Source: Thalassolituus sp006212115
GTDB lineage: Bacteria > Pseudomonadota > Gammaproteobacteria > Pseudomonadales > Oceanobacteraceae
Strand: one strand, 5' to 3'
DNA length: 64,000 bases
Assembly: GCF_040372045.1 (NCBI RefSeq)
Contig: NZ_BAABWH010000004.1
The translations under genes and the position numbers were made by a program. This document shows positions 16,911 through 25,901 of this stretch, piece by piece (the stretch's first letter is position 1; each line of letters starts with the position of its first letter). A model generated the notes under the pieces. That model ran no database searches, had not been told where the DNA came from, and saw only the letters and a list, made by a program, of their open reading frames with translations.

Positions 16911-17564
16911 ATGACAGAGACTACCCAGACGCACGCCCTGATTGGCAAGTACTACGAAGAAGAACGCGAGCAACGCGAGAAAGAACTTTCACTTGCCGAG
17001 CTTAAGCTGCGCCTGGATGCTAACGATCTGGCCATGCTGGGTATGATTGCCCGCCGCTTCCGCAAGGGTCGTGACGATGTTGCACAGGAAGTTCTGTCCA
17101 GCGCCCTCCTTGACCTGTTCTCCTGCATTGATGCCGCAGAACGCAAGCTGATGGCTCGCGATGCGGACGATGCTGCGAAATCCATCGCTGATAACATTGC
17201 TGAAGAAAACGGCGTGCGTGATGTTGAGTTCCGAACCGGTTACTGGACCCAACAAGATCGCCAGATTACCAAGGTAGAAAAACAGCGCGAGAAAGCGGCC
17301 AAACAAGCAGAGAAAGAAGCTGAAAAAGCCGCTACACAGGCGACACAGAAAGAAACCGCACCAGCAATGATGGATGCCGCTGAAGCACAAACCGCTGAGA
17401 ACCAATCTTCTGAGAACGAGGCCGTCGAAGACGCCGGTCAGTATGTTGAAACCAGTGCAATCGAAAAGGCGCCTGCCGCACTCGAAACTCAGACCGAGGC
17501 AGCAAACGAACTGAATGAAGTGGCTGAAAGCTCAGAAGAGAAAGAAGTCGCAAGCGCAGAATAA
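16911..17564 (+). CDS. Hypothetical acidic coiled-coil protein
   Basis: A 217-residue protein started at ATG 16911 (MTETTQTHALIGKYYEEEREQ); the frame stays open to 16311 but that part is antisense to bolA and the START gene. Residues ~1-120 are helical (REKELSLAELKLRLDANDLAMLGMIARRFRKGRDDVAQEVLSSALLDLF). A Lys/Ala/Glu-rich heptad stretch (KQREKAAKQAEKEAEKAA) follows, then a very acidic Ala/Glu/Thr tail with no order-promoting residues. No family is recognised. The tail looks intrinsically disordered. A short hairpin (TGTGCCC/GGGCACA, 17581-17602) downstream could end transcription. Confidence 0.6.
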   Translation: MTETTQTHALIGKYYEEEREQREKELSLAELKLRLDANDLAMLGMIARRFRKGRDDVAQEVLSSALLDLFSCIDAAERKLMARDADDAAKSIADNIAEENGVRDVEFRTGYWTQQDRQITKVEKQREKAAKQAEKEAEKAATQATQKETAPAMMDAAEAQTAENQSSENEAVEDAGQYVETSAIEKAPAALETQTEAANELNEVAESSEEKEVASAE

Positions 17565-17664
17565 AACACAACAACGTCCCTGTGCCCGGCTCGCGGGGCA
17601 CAGCGATTACAGATTTGTCGGCCAGGCGCTTCGCAATTGGTCGGCGGATTTGCCTGACAGCGAA

Positions 17665-17856
17665 CTACTTACGCCAAATCTTCAGTTCGCGGAATTCACC
17701 GGGTCCCGCCTGCATCCACATCACTTCACTCTGATCTGAAAATACAAAACGGTTTCCTAACAGGAATCCCTCACGACGTCGGCCAGAAACGGTAGCAGAC
17801 GCGTGCCTTCCTTGCTTGCGGGCGGTTTCGATAATGTCCGCGGGCACAAGATCCAT
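17665..17856 (-). CDS. Small hypothetical protein
   Basis: A 63-residue open frame. A TTGGAGACAACCT stretch ahead of the ATG provides a good ribosome site, which is the main reason to accept it. The product (MDLVPADIIETARKQGRHA..., then GFLLGNRFVFSDQSEVMWMQAGPGEFRELKIW) has a plausible beta-rich second half and no signal or membrane segment. No family is recognised. It fills an otherwise empty gap between the coiled-coil gene and ylqF. Confidence 0.45.
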   Translation of the reverse strand: MDLVPADIIETARKQGRHASATVSGRRREGFLLGNRFVFSDQSEVMWMQAGPGEFRELKIWRK

Positions 17857-18036
17857 AGGTTGTCTCCAATCCCATCATCCTATCCGGGCACCCATGACTA
17901 GTGCACAGGGGCCCTGCAGTGCCTTTATAGCGCCTGAATGTGACAGTACGTAGACAATCAAGGCGCGTTACTCTTGCACTGCCTTGTTCTACAATGTGGC
18001 GCTTTCCACAGCGCGAGTCAATCGGGATAGCACACA

Positions 18037-18969
18037 ATGGCCATTAATTGGTTCCCCGGGCACATGAACAAAGCCCGCAAGAAAATCAGCGAAGCGATGC
18101 CTGACATCGATCTGGTCATCGAAGTTCTGGACGCGCGCCTGCCGTTTTCCAGCACTAACCCACTGGTAAACGAACTGCGCGGTGACAAGCCGACCATCAA
18201 AGTCCTGAACAAAGCAGACCTCGCTGACCCCAAGACGACGCAAGCCTGGGTACGCTACTTTTCTGAACAAGCTCAGACTCAGGCTCTGCCTATGGTGGCC
18301 GAGGACAGAAAGCAGGTTAAACAACTGATTGCCCTGGCCAAAAAAGTCGGTCAGGCGCAAATGGAAAAAAATCGCGCCGTACGCGTGATGATTATGGGTA
18401 TTCCTAATGTTGGAAAGTCGACCCTGATTAACGCTCTGGCTGGGCGCTATATTGCCCGCACCGGTAATGAGCCTGCCGTCACCAAAGCGAATCAGATGAT
18501 TGACCTGAAAAACGGCATCATCCTCTCCGATACCCCCGGAATTCTCTGGCCAAGATTCGAAAATCAGCTCAGTGGCTATCGTCTTGCCGCCAGCGGCGCA
18601 GTGAAAGATACGGCGATTGAATACACGGACGTAGCTATGTTCGCACTGGATTACCTACGCGAGGCATACGAAACGCCGCTCGTGACCCGCTTTAAGCTGA
18701 AAGAAACGCCCGAAAACGCCGAAGCGCTGCTCAATACCATTGCCGCGAAACGGGGTTGCCTGCGTGCCGGAGGGATTGTCGACCTGCACAAAGCATCTGA
18801 GATTGTGTTGCATGAGTTACGCGCGGGGAAAATCGGCCGAATCACTCTCGAAACGCCAGAGATGATTGAAGCGGAAGCCGCAGAAATCGAACGGTTAAAA
18901 GCGGAAGCAGCTGCCGCGCGGGAGGCCGCAGCCGCAGAGGAAGCGAAGGGCAAGCGCCCTCCTCAGTGA
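18037..18969 (+). CDS. ylqF: Ribosome biogenesis GTPase YlqF/RbgA
   Basis: A 310-residue circularly permuted GTPase. The G4 motif NKAD (~57-60) comes before the G1 P-loop GIPNVGKST (~122-130), then switch DTPG (~168-171). The signature N-terminus MAINWFPGHMNKARKKI matches YlqF/RbgA. In B. subtilis the protein matures the 50S subunit late in assembly; gammaproteobacterial copies are less studied. The C-terminal ~40 residues are Ala/Glu-rich (EAEAAEIERLKAEAAAAREAAAAEEAKGKRPPQ), a likely disordered tail. The gene ends exactly where the convergent DUF695 gene's stop begins. Confidence 0.92.
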   Translation: MAINWFPGHMNKARKKISEAMPDIDLVIEVLDARLPFSSTNPLVNELRGDKPTIKVLNKADLADPKTTQAWVRYFSEQAQTQALPMVAEDRKQVKQLIALAKKVGQAQMEKNRAVRVMIMGIPNVGKSTLINALAGRYIARTGNEPAVTKANQMIDLKNGIILSDTPGILWPRFENQLSGYRLAASGAVKDTAIEYTDVAMFALDYLREAYETPLVTRFKLKETPENAEALLNTIAAKRGCLRAGGIVDLHKASEIVLHELRAGKIGRITLETPEMIEAEAAEIERLKAEAAAAREAAAAEEAKGKRPPQ

Positions 18970-19410
18970 TCAGGCTTCTTCACTGACGATACGGTCGTGC
19001 ACCTGCACGAACGTATCCCAGTCTGGATCTTCATCGGCCACCACTTCAATGGGGTAGAGTCCGTTGGTGGTAGGAATCTCATCCAGACCCTGTTTTAAAA
19101 CATCAAGATCGCGCGTATAGATGATCCATTGATTAATACCGTCGTGGGTAATCATCATCGCCACCACAGAGTCTTCCTGTGGTTCAAGGCGTGCCTGAAG
19201 CTGCTCGGTAAAGGCAATAATCCGAGCCTGTTCTTCAGTAGCCGGAAAACCACTGCTCTCGTCACGGCTTTCTGCATTCCACGCTATCTGAACACACAGA
19301 CCGTACAAACCGGAATCCTTTGCCAACTGCCAGTCTTCGCGAAACTGAATACTGATCGGCTTTTCTTTCAGATTACCGCCTGCACGTACCCAACGGTTGT
19401 TTACCAGCAT
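18970..19410 (-). CDS. DUF695 family protein
   Basis: A 146-residue cytoplasmic protein with the pattern of DUF695: ISIQFREDWQLAKDSGLYGLCVQIAWNAE, PATEEQARIIAFTEQLQARLEPQEDSVVAMMITHDGINQWIIYTRD, and a closing VADEDPDWDTFVQVHDRI. An AAGGAA ribosome site precedes the ATG. No function is known for the family. Its stop abuts the last base of ylqF on the other strand. Confidence 0.78.
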   Translation of the reverse strand: MLVNNRWVRAGGNLKEKPISIQFREDWQLAKDSGLYGLCVQIAWNAESRDESSGFPATEEQARIIAFTEQLQARLEPQEDSVVAMMITHDGINQWIIYTRDLDVLKQGLDEIPTTNGLYPIEVVADEDPDWDTFVQVHDRIVSEEA

Positions 19411-19538
19411 GTGGTGTTCCTTAATGTATATCTGTTTAAGTCAGACTAACGGAATCATGGGAAAATGCCAGTGTTCAAGCGGCTTAAGCCATGTGCAGCC
19501 TCAATAAAGCCGCCTGCAGCACACGATCAGGACCAGAA

Positions 19539-20402
19539 TCAGAATTGATTCATCGGGATTTTGAGATAACTGACGCCGTTATTCTCGGGTTCAGGGAAAT
19601 CCCCCGCCCGAATATTAACCTGTAACGATGGGAATATCAGACGTGGCATTTCGAGCCCAGCATCGCGCTCGGTTCGCATCCGAATAAAATCATCCCGACT
19701 GTGTTGATCACCGACATGGATATTATCGCGTCGCTGTTCTGCAACAGTGACAGCGCTGCGAACATCACGTTTGCCTGGCGGGTAGTCATGACACATATGC
19801 AGTACAACGTCGTCGCCCAACGCAAGCACCCGCTGCACTGAATCGTACAGTGTTCCCGCATCGCCACCGGGGAAATCGCAACGCGCACTGCCGACATCCG
19901 GCATAAACAAGGTATCGCCGACGAATACATCGCGTTGCTCAACGACATAACTGGCACAGGCTGGGGTATGACCCGGCGTTGCCATGCTCTGGATACGCGT
20001 GTCGCCGAGGAATAGTGCCTCACCATCGTCGAGGAGAATATCAAACTGCGAACCATCAACACGCAGTGTCGAGCCCTCGTTGAATATTCCGGAGAAGACT
20101 TTCTGGATACCCGTGATCCGGGCACCAATGACCAGCTTCGCGCCGGTCTTTTCCCGGATGTAAGCTGCCGAGGTCAGATGATCGGCATGGGCATGCGTCT
20201 CCATAACGTACTTTATGATTAAGCCCTGCTCTTCGACGTCGGCCAGAACCTCACCAATAGAGACCGTCGCCGTCGTACCTGCCTTTGAATCAAAATCCAT
20301 AACAGGATCAATCACTGCGCATTCACTGCTCTCGACGTCCCAGAGAAGGTGCGTGAATGTCGATGTGTCCTGATGAAAGTAGCTCTTTATCTGATAACTC
20401 AT
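19539..20402 (-). CDS. Persulfide dioxygenase-like metallo-beta-lactamase protein (Blh/ETHE1 type)
   Basis: About 287 residues from MSYQIKSYFHQDTSTFTHLL at the ATG ending at 20402. A GAGG site suits this start better than the ATG four codons upstream. The metallo-beta-lactamase motif is THAHADH (~90-96), with further metal ligands in ATPGHTPACASY, VGDTLF and CHDY. The overall length and the ESSECAVIDPVMDFD segment fit the Blh/ETHE1 persulfide dioxygenases that oxidise glutathione persulfide to sulfite during sulfide detoxification. The divergent SulP transporter across a palindrome-bearing promoter region strengthens that reading. Other hydrolases of the fold, such as glyoxalase II, are less likely. 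Confidence 0.85.
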   Translation of the reverse strand: MSYQIKSYFHQDTSTFTHLLWDVESSECAVIDPVMDFDSKAGTTATVSIGEVLADVEEQGLIIKYVMETHAHADHLTSAAYIREKTGAKLVIGARITGIQKVFSGIFNEGSTLRVDGSQFDILLDDGEALFLGDTRIQSMATPGHTPACASYVVEQRDVFVGDTLFMPDVGSARCDFPGGDAGTLYDSVQRVLALGDDVVLHMCHDYPPGKRDVRSAVTVAEQRRDNIHVGDQHSRDDFIRMRTERDAGLEMPRLIFPSLQVNIRAGDFPEPENNGVSYLKIPMNQF

Positions 20403-20431
20403 GGCAAACCTCATGATTGATCACACCAAAA

Positions 20432-20449
20432 TATTAGAATATTCTTATA
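20432..20449. promoter_or_regulatory. AT-rich palindrome between persulfide dioxygenase and SulP genes
   Basis: TATTAGAATATTCTTATA is an 18 bp inverted repeat with a perfect 10 bp core (AGAATATTCT, 20436-20445) and one mismatched pair in the arms. It lies about 30 bp upstream of the dioxygenase start, in the promoter region it shares with the SulP gene. AT-rich palindromes of this kind are typical of ArsR-type repressors; the BigR/SqrR group controls Blh and SulP-like genes elsewhere. No such repressor gene is next to it. The rest of the 287 bp gap shows nothing more. Confidence 0.4.
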
Positions 20450-20689
20450 AAGGAATACAAATAAATATGTGCTCCGTCAGGCATTGATCACTATTGCTAC
20501 AAACGATTGCTACACACTGCTGATTAACGCGAGTGGCAGATCGGTAAACTGAGTGGACAGAGAAAGGTGCGGAGCAGCAACTATACTTAAAGTCAGCTCT
20601 GAGTGAGGTACTGCTCTCTCATCCACCTCTCGCTGTCGGTGTAAGCGAGATCGCTCAGAGTCGTCTTAGAGAATTTGCATCAGGGAATC

Positions 20690-22426
20690 GTGTTTTTGAA
20701 GTTCACCAGCACGCTCAGTCAGGCAACCCCACACTCCCTTCTGGACGACGCCGTCGCGGGCCTTGTCGTTACCATTATGCTGGTGCCCCAATCAATTGCG
20801 TATGCGTTTCTGGCGGGCTTGCCTCCCGAGGCGGGTTTGTTCGCTTCTCTGCTGCCGCTTCTGGTATACGCAATGCTCGGCAGCAGCCCGACTTTAGCCG
20901 TGGGTCCAGTCGCTATTATTTCTTTAATGACACTCAGCGTCCTGCAAGGCGTCGTCAGCCCTGACAACGAGGATTATACGCAATATGCGGTGCTTCTCGC
21001 CGGTATGACCGGGATCTGGTTACTGCTCTTCTTTCTGATTGGTCTCGGTTCCTGGACCAGTTTCATCAGTCATTCCGTGGTTTCCGGATTCACCAGCGCC
21101 GCGGCGATTGTGATTATCTTAAGTCAGCTAAAGTACTTTACCGGCTTGGACATTCCGCGCGGCGGACCCGGCTGGAGCCCAATCGGATATATCGCCGAGC
21201 ACTGGCGCTCAATTGCGTACTGGCCACTTACCGTCGCCTGTGTTGGTAGCGCTCTATTGATCTTCTGGCAGCGGTGCGCGCCCGTTTTCTCGACACGCCT
21301 GCCAGTACCCACCGTTGTCACCGTACTGATTAACCGCGCCGGGCCCCTGATTCTGATCGTAAGTGGCGCTCTTTTGATTGTCCTGTTCGATCCACCTCTT
21401 GCAACCGTCGGCGCCGTTCCGTCGGGATTACCGATACTGGCTCTTCCGGACATTGCTAACCTCGACTGGCGGTCGCTGTTATTACCATCGGCTATTCTGG
21501 CATTGATCATTTTTCTTGAGAGCCTGTCTATCGCCAACAGCATGGCGCGAAATCAGGATGTGAGGATCAAACCTAACCAAGAGCTGTTAGCGCTGGGGAC
21601 AGCCAATATAGTTGCGTCGATCAGTCAGGCCATGCCGGTTGCTGGTGGGTTTGGGCGCAGCATGGTGATGAAGTCTGCCGGGGCAAGGAGCCAATGGGCA
21701 GCGATATTCACGTTCGGCTTTATGTCACTGGTATGCATTGCCGCAGGAAGTTGGTTTGAGCACCTGCCTCATGCCGCTCTGGGCGCAATGATTGTGGTAG
21801 CAACATGGCCCCTGTTCAACTGGAGAGATGGCTGGAATGCATGGCGCTTTCAACCGAGTGATGGGCTGGTGTGGGTCATTACATTTATCGGTGTACTCCT
21901 GATAGACGCAGAGACAGGCATCATGGCTGGTGTCCTGCTCTCACTTATTTTTTATCTCAGACGAACCAGCCAACCTCACATTGCTGAAATAGGACGGATT
22001 CACAACACCGAGTTGTATCGCAACAAACGCCGTCATGAAGTTGAAACGATTCCCAGCATCAGTCTTATTCGGGTAGATGAAAACCTCTACTTCGCGAACA
22101 GCGATTTCCTGATCAACTACGTTCTTAAGCGTGTTGCGAAACGACCGGATATCAAACACGTTGTTCTGGTGGGCACCGCCATTAATCACGTCGATTTCTG
22201 CGGTCTGGAAGCCCTCGAGCTCATTCATCAGCGTCTGGCCGAACGCGGGGTCACTCTCCACCTGGCCGAATTCAAAGGCACAGTGATCGATAAGCTCAAA
22301 ACAACACACATAAAAGAGAAGCTGGCACCGGGAAGGATATTCTTTACCGTTGCCGATGCTGTCCGATTCCTGACTCAAGAGCCAGACGATAACCCCCAAT
22401 CAATATCAGCGACCCAGAACAGCTGA
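20690..22426 (+). CDS. SulP family inorganic anion transporter with STAS domain
   Basis: About 578 residues. The start is unclear: GTG 20690 has a close AGGGA site, while TTG codons at 20675 and 20696 are also in frame. The core domain opens with VAGLVVTIMLVPQSIAYAFLAGLPPEAGLFASLLPLLVYAMLGSSPTLAVGPVAIISL, the SulP signature, and has 11-12 hydrophobic helices. A cytoplasmic STAS domain (~445-555, LIRVDENLYFANSDFLINYVLKRV and HVDFCGLEALELIHQRL) ends it. Family members carry sulfate, bicarbonate or other anions. Beside a persulfide dioxygenase, sulfate or sulfite movement is a reasonable guess. Confidence 0.88.
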   Translation: MFLKFTSTLSQATPHSLLDDAVAGLVVTIMLVPQSIAYAFLAGLPPEAGLFASLLPLLVYAMLGSSPTLAVGPVAIISLMTLSVLQGVVSPDNEDYTQYAVLLAGMTGIWLLLFFLIGLGSWTSFISHSVVSGFTSAAAIVIILSQLKYFTGLDIPRGGPGWSPIGYIAEHWRSIAYWPLTVACVGSALLIFWQRCAPVFSTRLPVPTVVTVLINRAGPLILIVSGALLIVLFDPPLATVGAVPSGLPILALPDIANLDWRSLLLPSAILALIIFLESLSIANSMARNQDVRIKPNQELLALGTANIVASISQAMPVAGGFGRSMVMKSAGARSQWAAIFTFGFMSLVCIAAGSWFEHLPHAALGAMIVVATWPLFNWRDGWNAWRFQPSDGLVWVITFIGVLLIDAETGIMAGVLLSLIFYLRRTSQPHIAEIGRIHNTELYRNKRRHEVETIPSISLIRVDENLYFANSDFLINYVLKRVAKRPDIKHVVLVGTAINHVDFCGLEALELIHQRLAERGVTLHLAEFKGTVIDKLKTTHIKEKLAPGRIFFTVADAVRFLTQEPDDNPQSISATQNS

Positions 22427-22627
22427 TTCGAGCCAGCAGTGAAAAGCTGCTAATAAAGAGCTACTGGGTCAAAACAATAGCGAATGACATACGCATCACC
22501 AGAGTAACAGGTGCCCTGACTTTCCGTAGGCGTTATCATTATGATGTTGCGCAGATTAAGCCTCTTAAATGTTGGGGATTAACGCTGTGAGCAAACTTAA
22601 TCAGTTCCTGTTACTCAGAGGGTATTC

Positions 22628-23110
22628 ATGTCTTTGTCCGCTGTATTGATCATTGTCGCTGTACTCGTTATCGCACCACTTGCCTGGTACGCGTGGAGTC
22701 TGACCCGGAAAGTACATCGCATGGAGGCTCAACAAGCGAAGGAAGAAGCCGAAGCCGAGTTGCAGTTACGAAAATATCAGGAAGAACTGATTTCGGATAT
22801 TCGTTTTGTCAGCCGGTCTGTTTTACAACAGCAGTGTGATATCACCGAGGGTGTGCTGCGCCTGCAATATCTGCTGCAAGGCCTCGACCCGGACGTTTGG
22901 TTGATGGACGAACTCGAAAATCTGCGTTCGCATTACGATGCGACTCGCGAAATGCCAATTCTGGACGCGTACAAGGCACTGACACCCAAAGAGCAGTTCA
23001 AGATTGATAAAGCACGTATCACGCTGGAACACGATAATCTCCTGACGATCGAACGCGACCTGAAGTGGCTAAGCACCTATCACTTCCCGAAGGTCACCCT
23101 AGTTCAGTAA
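22628..23110 (+). CDS. DUF2489 family membrane-anchored protein
   Basis: A 160-residue protein with one N-terminal helix (VLIIVAVLVIAPLAWYAW), then a coiled-coil (RKVHRMEAQQAKEEAEAELQLRKYQEEL), and a cytoplasmic or periplasmic domain with DIRFVSRSVLQQQCDITEGVLRLQYLLQGLD and PILDAYKALTPKEQFKIDKARI. The last two segments match DUF2489, a gammaproteobacterial family of unknown role. Downstream (23110-23150) the spacer repeats AGTAAATAG and similar short units. Confidence 0.78.
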   Translation: MSLSAVLIIVAVLVIAPLAWYAWSLTRKVHRMEAQQAKEEAEAELQLRKYQEELISDIRFVSRSVLQQQCDITEGVLRLQYLLQGLDPDVWLMDELENLRSHYDATREMPILDAYKALTPKEQFKIDKARITLEHDNLLTIERDLKWLSTYHFPKVTLVQ

Positions 23111-23198
23111 ATAGTTCAGTAAATAGCTCAATAGATAGACCAGTAGACAGAGCAATAAGCCGCTACCGAAAGAAGCCGCGCAGATAAGGATACAAACC

Positions 23199-23993
23199 GT
23201 GACTACTCAATACCGGAGTAACCTGAGACGAATTTTACTACGCACCGTCGCTCTTTTAGCTGCGTGTTTTCTGGCAACTTCTCTGGCCACTTCCGTAGTA
23301 GCCGAACCTTCTGCGCAAGAAAACTGGCATCTGCACCCAGACTCAACCCTGTCGTTTTTAACAACGAAAGACACGCACATTACCGAAGTCAGTCAATTTA
23401 CAGATCTGAGCGGCAGCATCACTTCAGACGGTCTCGCTACGCTAAATATTGAGCTTGCAAGTGTTCAGACCGGCGTCGGTCCGCGAGACATCCGTCTGAA
23501 ATCAATTCTGTTTAATCTCGCGGACTTCCCGCAAGCGAACGTCAGCCTGCAATTACCCGATGGGCTGATTGACGAAGTCGTTTCAGGCAATGCCGTCACG
23601 AGTCAGGTAGAGGTCTCGCTAACGCTGGAAGGCCAGTCGAGAAAGCTGCGCGCCAAGGTTATTGCCAGCCCGACACTGGATGGCCGGGTGATTGTTACAC
23701 CAGTAGCTCCAATCATGCTTGATGCGGGCAGCTTCGGCTTGCTGGAGGAGATAGAAACACTCCGGCAGATCGCGACGCTGAGCAGCATATCGGAAACGGT
23801 ACCTGTGCTCTTCACGCTGATTTATCAGAAGGGTAAAGTCACGGACGAAACAGAGAGCGCGCTGCTTACGCTGACTCCGCAGGTAAAAACAAGTTTCTGC
23901 CAGCGGCTTTCGCCTTGTAAAGGTACTTATCCAGATGGTCGAGCACCTGCTCAACCGACAAGTCCTGATGGGGTCTCGGTGTCACCGAAATAA
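23199..23993 (+). CDS. YceI family protein, exported, with C-terminal extension
   Basis: A 264-residue protein with a GTG start behind AAGGA. After the signal peptide (LLRTVALLAACFLATSLATSVVA) comes a YceI lipocalin-like barrel: WHLHPDSTLSFLTTKDTHITEVSQFTDLSGSI, ATLNIELASVQTGVGPRDIRLKSILFNLADFPQANVSL, and a closing strand VPVLFTLIYQKGK near 210. Family members bind isoprenoid-like lipids in the periplasm. The last ~50 residues (Ser/Pro/Thr-rich, two cysteines) lie antisense to the diguanylate cyclase gene; the normal stop seems lost, giving a 128 bp tail-to-tail overlap. Confidence 0.82.
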   Translation: MTTQYRSNLRRILLRTVALLAACFLATSLATSVVAEPSAQENWHLHPDSTLSFLTTKDTHITEVSQFTDLSGSITSDGLATLNIELASVQTGVGPRDIRLKSILFNLADFPQANVSLQLPDGLIDEVVSGNAVTSQVEVSLTLEGQSRKLRAKVIASPTLDGRVIVTPVAPIMLDAGSFGLLEEIETLRQIATLSSISETVPVLFTLIYQKGKVTDETESALLTLTPQVKTSFCQRLSPCKGTYPDGRAPAQPTSPDGVSVSPK

Positions 23994-24870
23994 ACGCACC
24001 GGATGCGGTAACAGGTACACGCTTACCGCTGTCGTTTAATACTTGCATTTCGCGAATCGATTCCTGTACACGACTGACAACGTTCGTCAGTTGATCAGGC
24101 TGGCACCCCGGCAATAACAAGGCGAACTCCTCTCCCCCCAAACGGCCGATATGGTCAGTGGGTCGGATTGTCGATTTCAGAGTCCGGCACAGATTCTTCA
24201 ATACGCGGTCACCAGTGCCATGACCGTGCACATCGTTCACCTTCTTAAAGTGATCAATATCCATCAATACCATGGAAAATACGTGGTGCTGGCGCTGCCC
24301 TCTTGCCCACTCCCGACGATACACCCGCTCAAAACCACGTCGGTTCTCAGCGCCTGTAAGAGGATCGGTCAACGCCATGAGCGCCTGAGCTTCCGATTGG
24401 CGAACCATCACCAGACACGCAGCGATGACGGCTGCCAGATGCTGCATAAAATCAGTAGCCATACCGGGGGTGAAACGGTCTTCGCGCGATGCGTACATAA
24501 TCAACTGGCCGAGATACTCGCCACCGCGCATCAGGGGCAAGCGCAGACCTGATCGCCAGGGTGGAGGCGTCTCTATCACGTCCGCACGAGCGATGGGTAA
24601 GCTGACTTTGAATTCTATCTGGTTGAGTAAAGCGCCCTGATCGATATCCAGGGATTGCAGCATCGAGGACTTAAGTTCTCCATCTGGGTCACAGATGCGA
24701 AGACTGACGGCGTCGAGATCAAACTGTGAGGGCAAAGCCTCAAGAAGTAGGGTCAGGAAATCCTGCCAGTTCTGTGCTGACAGTAGTTGTAACTCAAACG
24801 CTTGCAAGCGCTTCAACAACGCTTCATTACGGCGAGCGTTGTCCAATAATTCCGCTAGTTCCAAATGCAC
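23866..24870 (-). CDS. Diguanylate cyclase with DUF484/GAF-like sensor domain
   Basis: A 334-residue cytoplasmic protein. Residues ~1-155 are a DUF484/GAF-like sensor (LAELLDNARRNEALLKRLQAFELQLLSAQNWQDFLTLLLEALPSQFDLDAVSLRI...RSGLRLPLMRGGEYLGQLIMYA). A GGDEF domain follows, ~165-330: LTDPLTGAENRRGFE, MDIDHFKKVNDVHGHGTGD, and the active loop GGEEF. An RPTD I-site lies five residues before it, so c-di-GMP product inhibition is expected. The catalytic residues are intact, so it should make c-di-GMP. It diverges from murI; its 3' end overlaps the YceI gene. Confidence 0.92.
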   Translation of the reverse strand: MHLELAELLDNARRNEALLKRLQAFELQLLSAQNWQDFLTLLLEALPSQFDLDAVSLRICDPDGELKSSMLQSLDIDQGALLNQIEFKVSLPIARADVIETPPPWRSGLRLPLMRGGEYLGQLIMYASREDRFTPGMATDFMQHLAAVIAACLVMVRQSEAQALMALTDPLTGAENRRGFERVYRREWARGQRQHHVFSMVLMDIDHFKKVNDVHGHGTGDRVLKNLCRTLKSTIRPTDHIGRLGGEEFALLLPGCQPDQLTNVVSRVQESIREMQVLNDSGKRVPVTASGAFISVTPRPHQDLSVEQVLDHLDKYLYKAKAAGRNLFLPAESA

Positions 24871-24976
24871 CTCCGGTCCACGTAAGTGTAGACCCTGTCC
24901 TGATTTTTGCGCGGCAACCCAGAAATTTCTTTGATAGAATGCCGGCTTTAATGACTAACCTGCGGAATCACAGCCA

Positions 24977-25816
24977 GTGGGCAGCACCACTCACGACGCT
25001 CATCAGCCCCCCAGCATCCTGATTTTCGACTCTGGTGCGGGTGGTTTGTCGATTCTGCAAGAGATGCGCCGCAAGCTGACGGGCGAGCACTTTGATTACC
25101 TGATGGACACAGCCTTCTTTCCCTATGGCAATCAAAGAGACTCCGTTCTGGAAAAGCGTATCGTTGAACTTTGCGTCACAGCGGTAGCGAAACTCAAACC
25201 CGATATGCTGATCCTGGCGTGTAACACCGCCAGCACCCTAGCTCTCCCTCACCTGCGCGCTGCGCTCGAAATACCGGTAGTCGGCGTTGTACCCGCCATC
25301 CGGGTCGCGGCCGGTTACTGTGACCTCAATGGTCTGAGTGAGTTCGGACTACTGGCCACACCCGCTACCGTGCAACGCTCATACACTGATCAACTGATTG
25401 AGGATTTCGCCAGCCATGTAACAGTGCATCGGTTTGGTAGCCCGATACTGGTAAGCCTTGCTGAGCGCCACATCGCTGGTGAAAACGTTGTGCCTATGCT
25501 GTCTGAGCACCTGCAACCCTGGCTGGATCAACATCCGGATATGAAAACCATTGTGCTGGGCTGCACGCACTACCCGTTACTACGAGAGCTGTTCGAGTCA
25601 CTCTGGCCTCAGCACACATGGATAGATTCGGGAGAGGCAGTGGCAAGGCAGGCTCAGAAGGTTTGGCGACAGGCTCATACAGAGCCAACGCCATCTGCAG
25701 TCGGTGGGCCGACAACGCATCTTCACTGGACGGGCCTGGACGAGCCCAGTGGAATCCGGGCGTATCTTTCTGAATTCGGTGAACAGACGCAAATAGCGTC
25801 GTTCTCTGAACCCTAA
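24977..25816 (+). CDS. murI: Glutamate racemase
   Basis: A 279-residue enzyme that makes D-glutamate for peptidoglycan. Both catalytic cysteines are in place: ILACNTAS (~76-83) and VLGCTHYPLL (~194-203). FDSGAGGLSI and the FPYGNQ loop near 50 are also typical. I use the GTG at 24977; the ATG at 24951 is out of frame. The ribosome site is weak, and a few alternative start codons nearby cannot be excluded. The C-terminal ~30 residues (HWTGLDEPSGIRAYLSEFG) end as in gammaproteobacterial MurI. Confidence 0.92.
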   Translation: MGSTTHDAHQPPSILIFDSGAGGLSILQEMRRKLTGEHFDYLMDTAFFPYGNQRDSVLEKRIVELCVTAVAKLKPDMLILACNTASTLALPHLRAALEIPVVGVVPAIRVAAGYCDLNGLSEFGLLATPATVQRSYTDQLIEDFASHVTVHRFGSPILVSLAERHIAGENVVPMLSEHLQPWLDQHPDMKTIVLGCTHYPLLRELFESLWPQHTWIDSGEAVARQAQKVWRQAHTEPTPSAVGGPTTHLHWTGLDEPSGIRAYLSEFGEQTQIASFSEP

Positions 25817-25901
25817 AAAAGTTATACACGATATTAAACCTGTATAAGTTTCTATAAATTGAGTACCATTGACACTCTATGAATCAAGCGGCGGAAACAA
25901 A

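Noticed and set aside
7940..17639. A shared GCGCTTCGCAATT near 7940 and 17626 as a possible dispersed repeat.
   Set aside because: A 13-base match is expected many times by chance in 64 kb, and the flanks do not agree.
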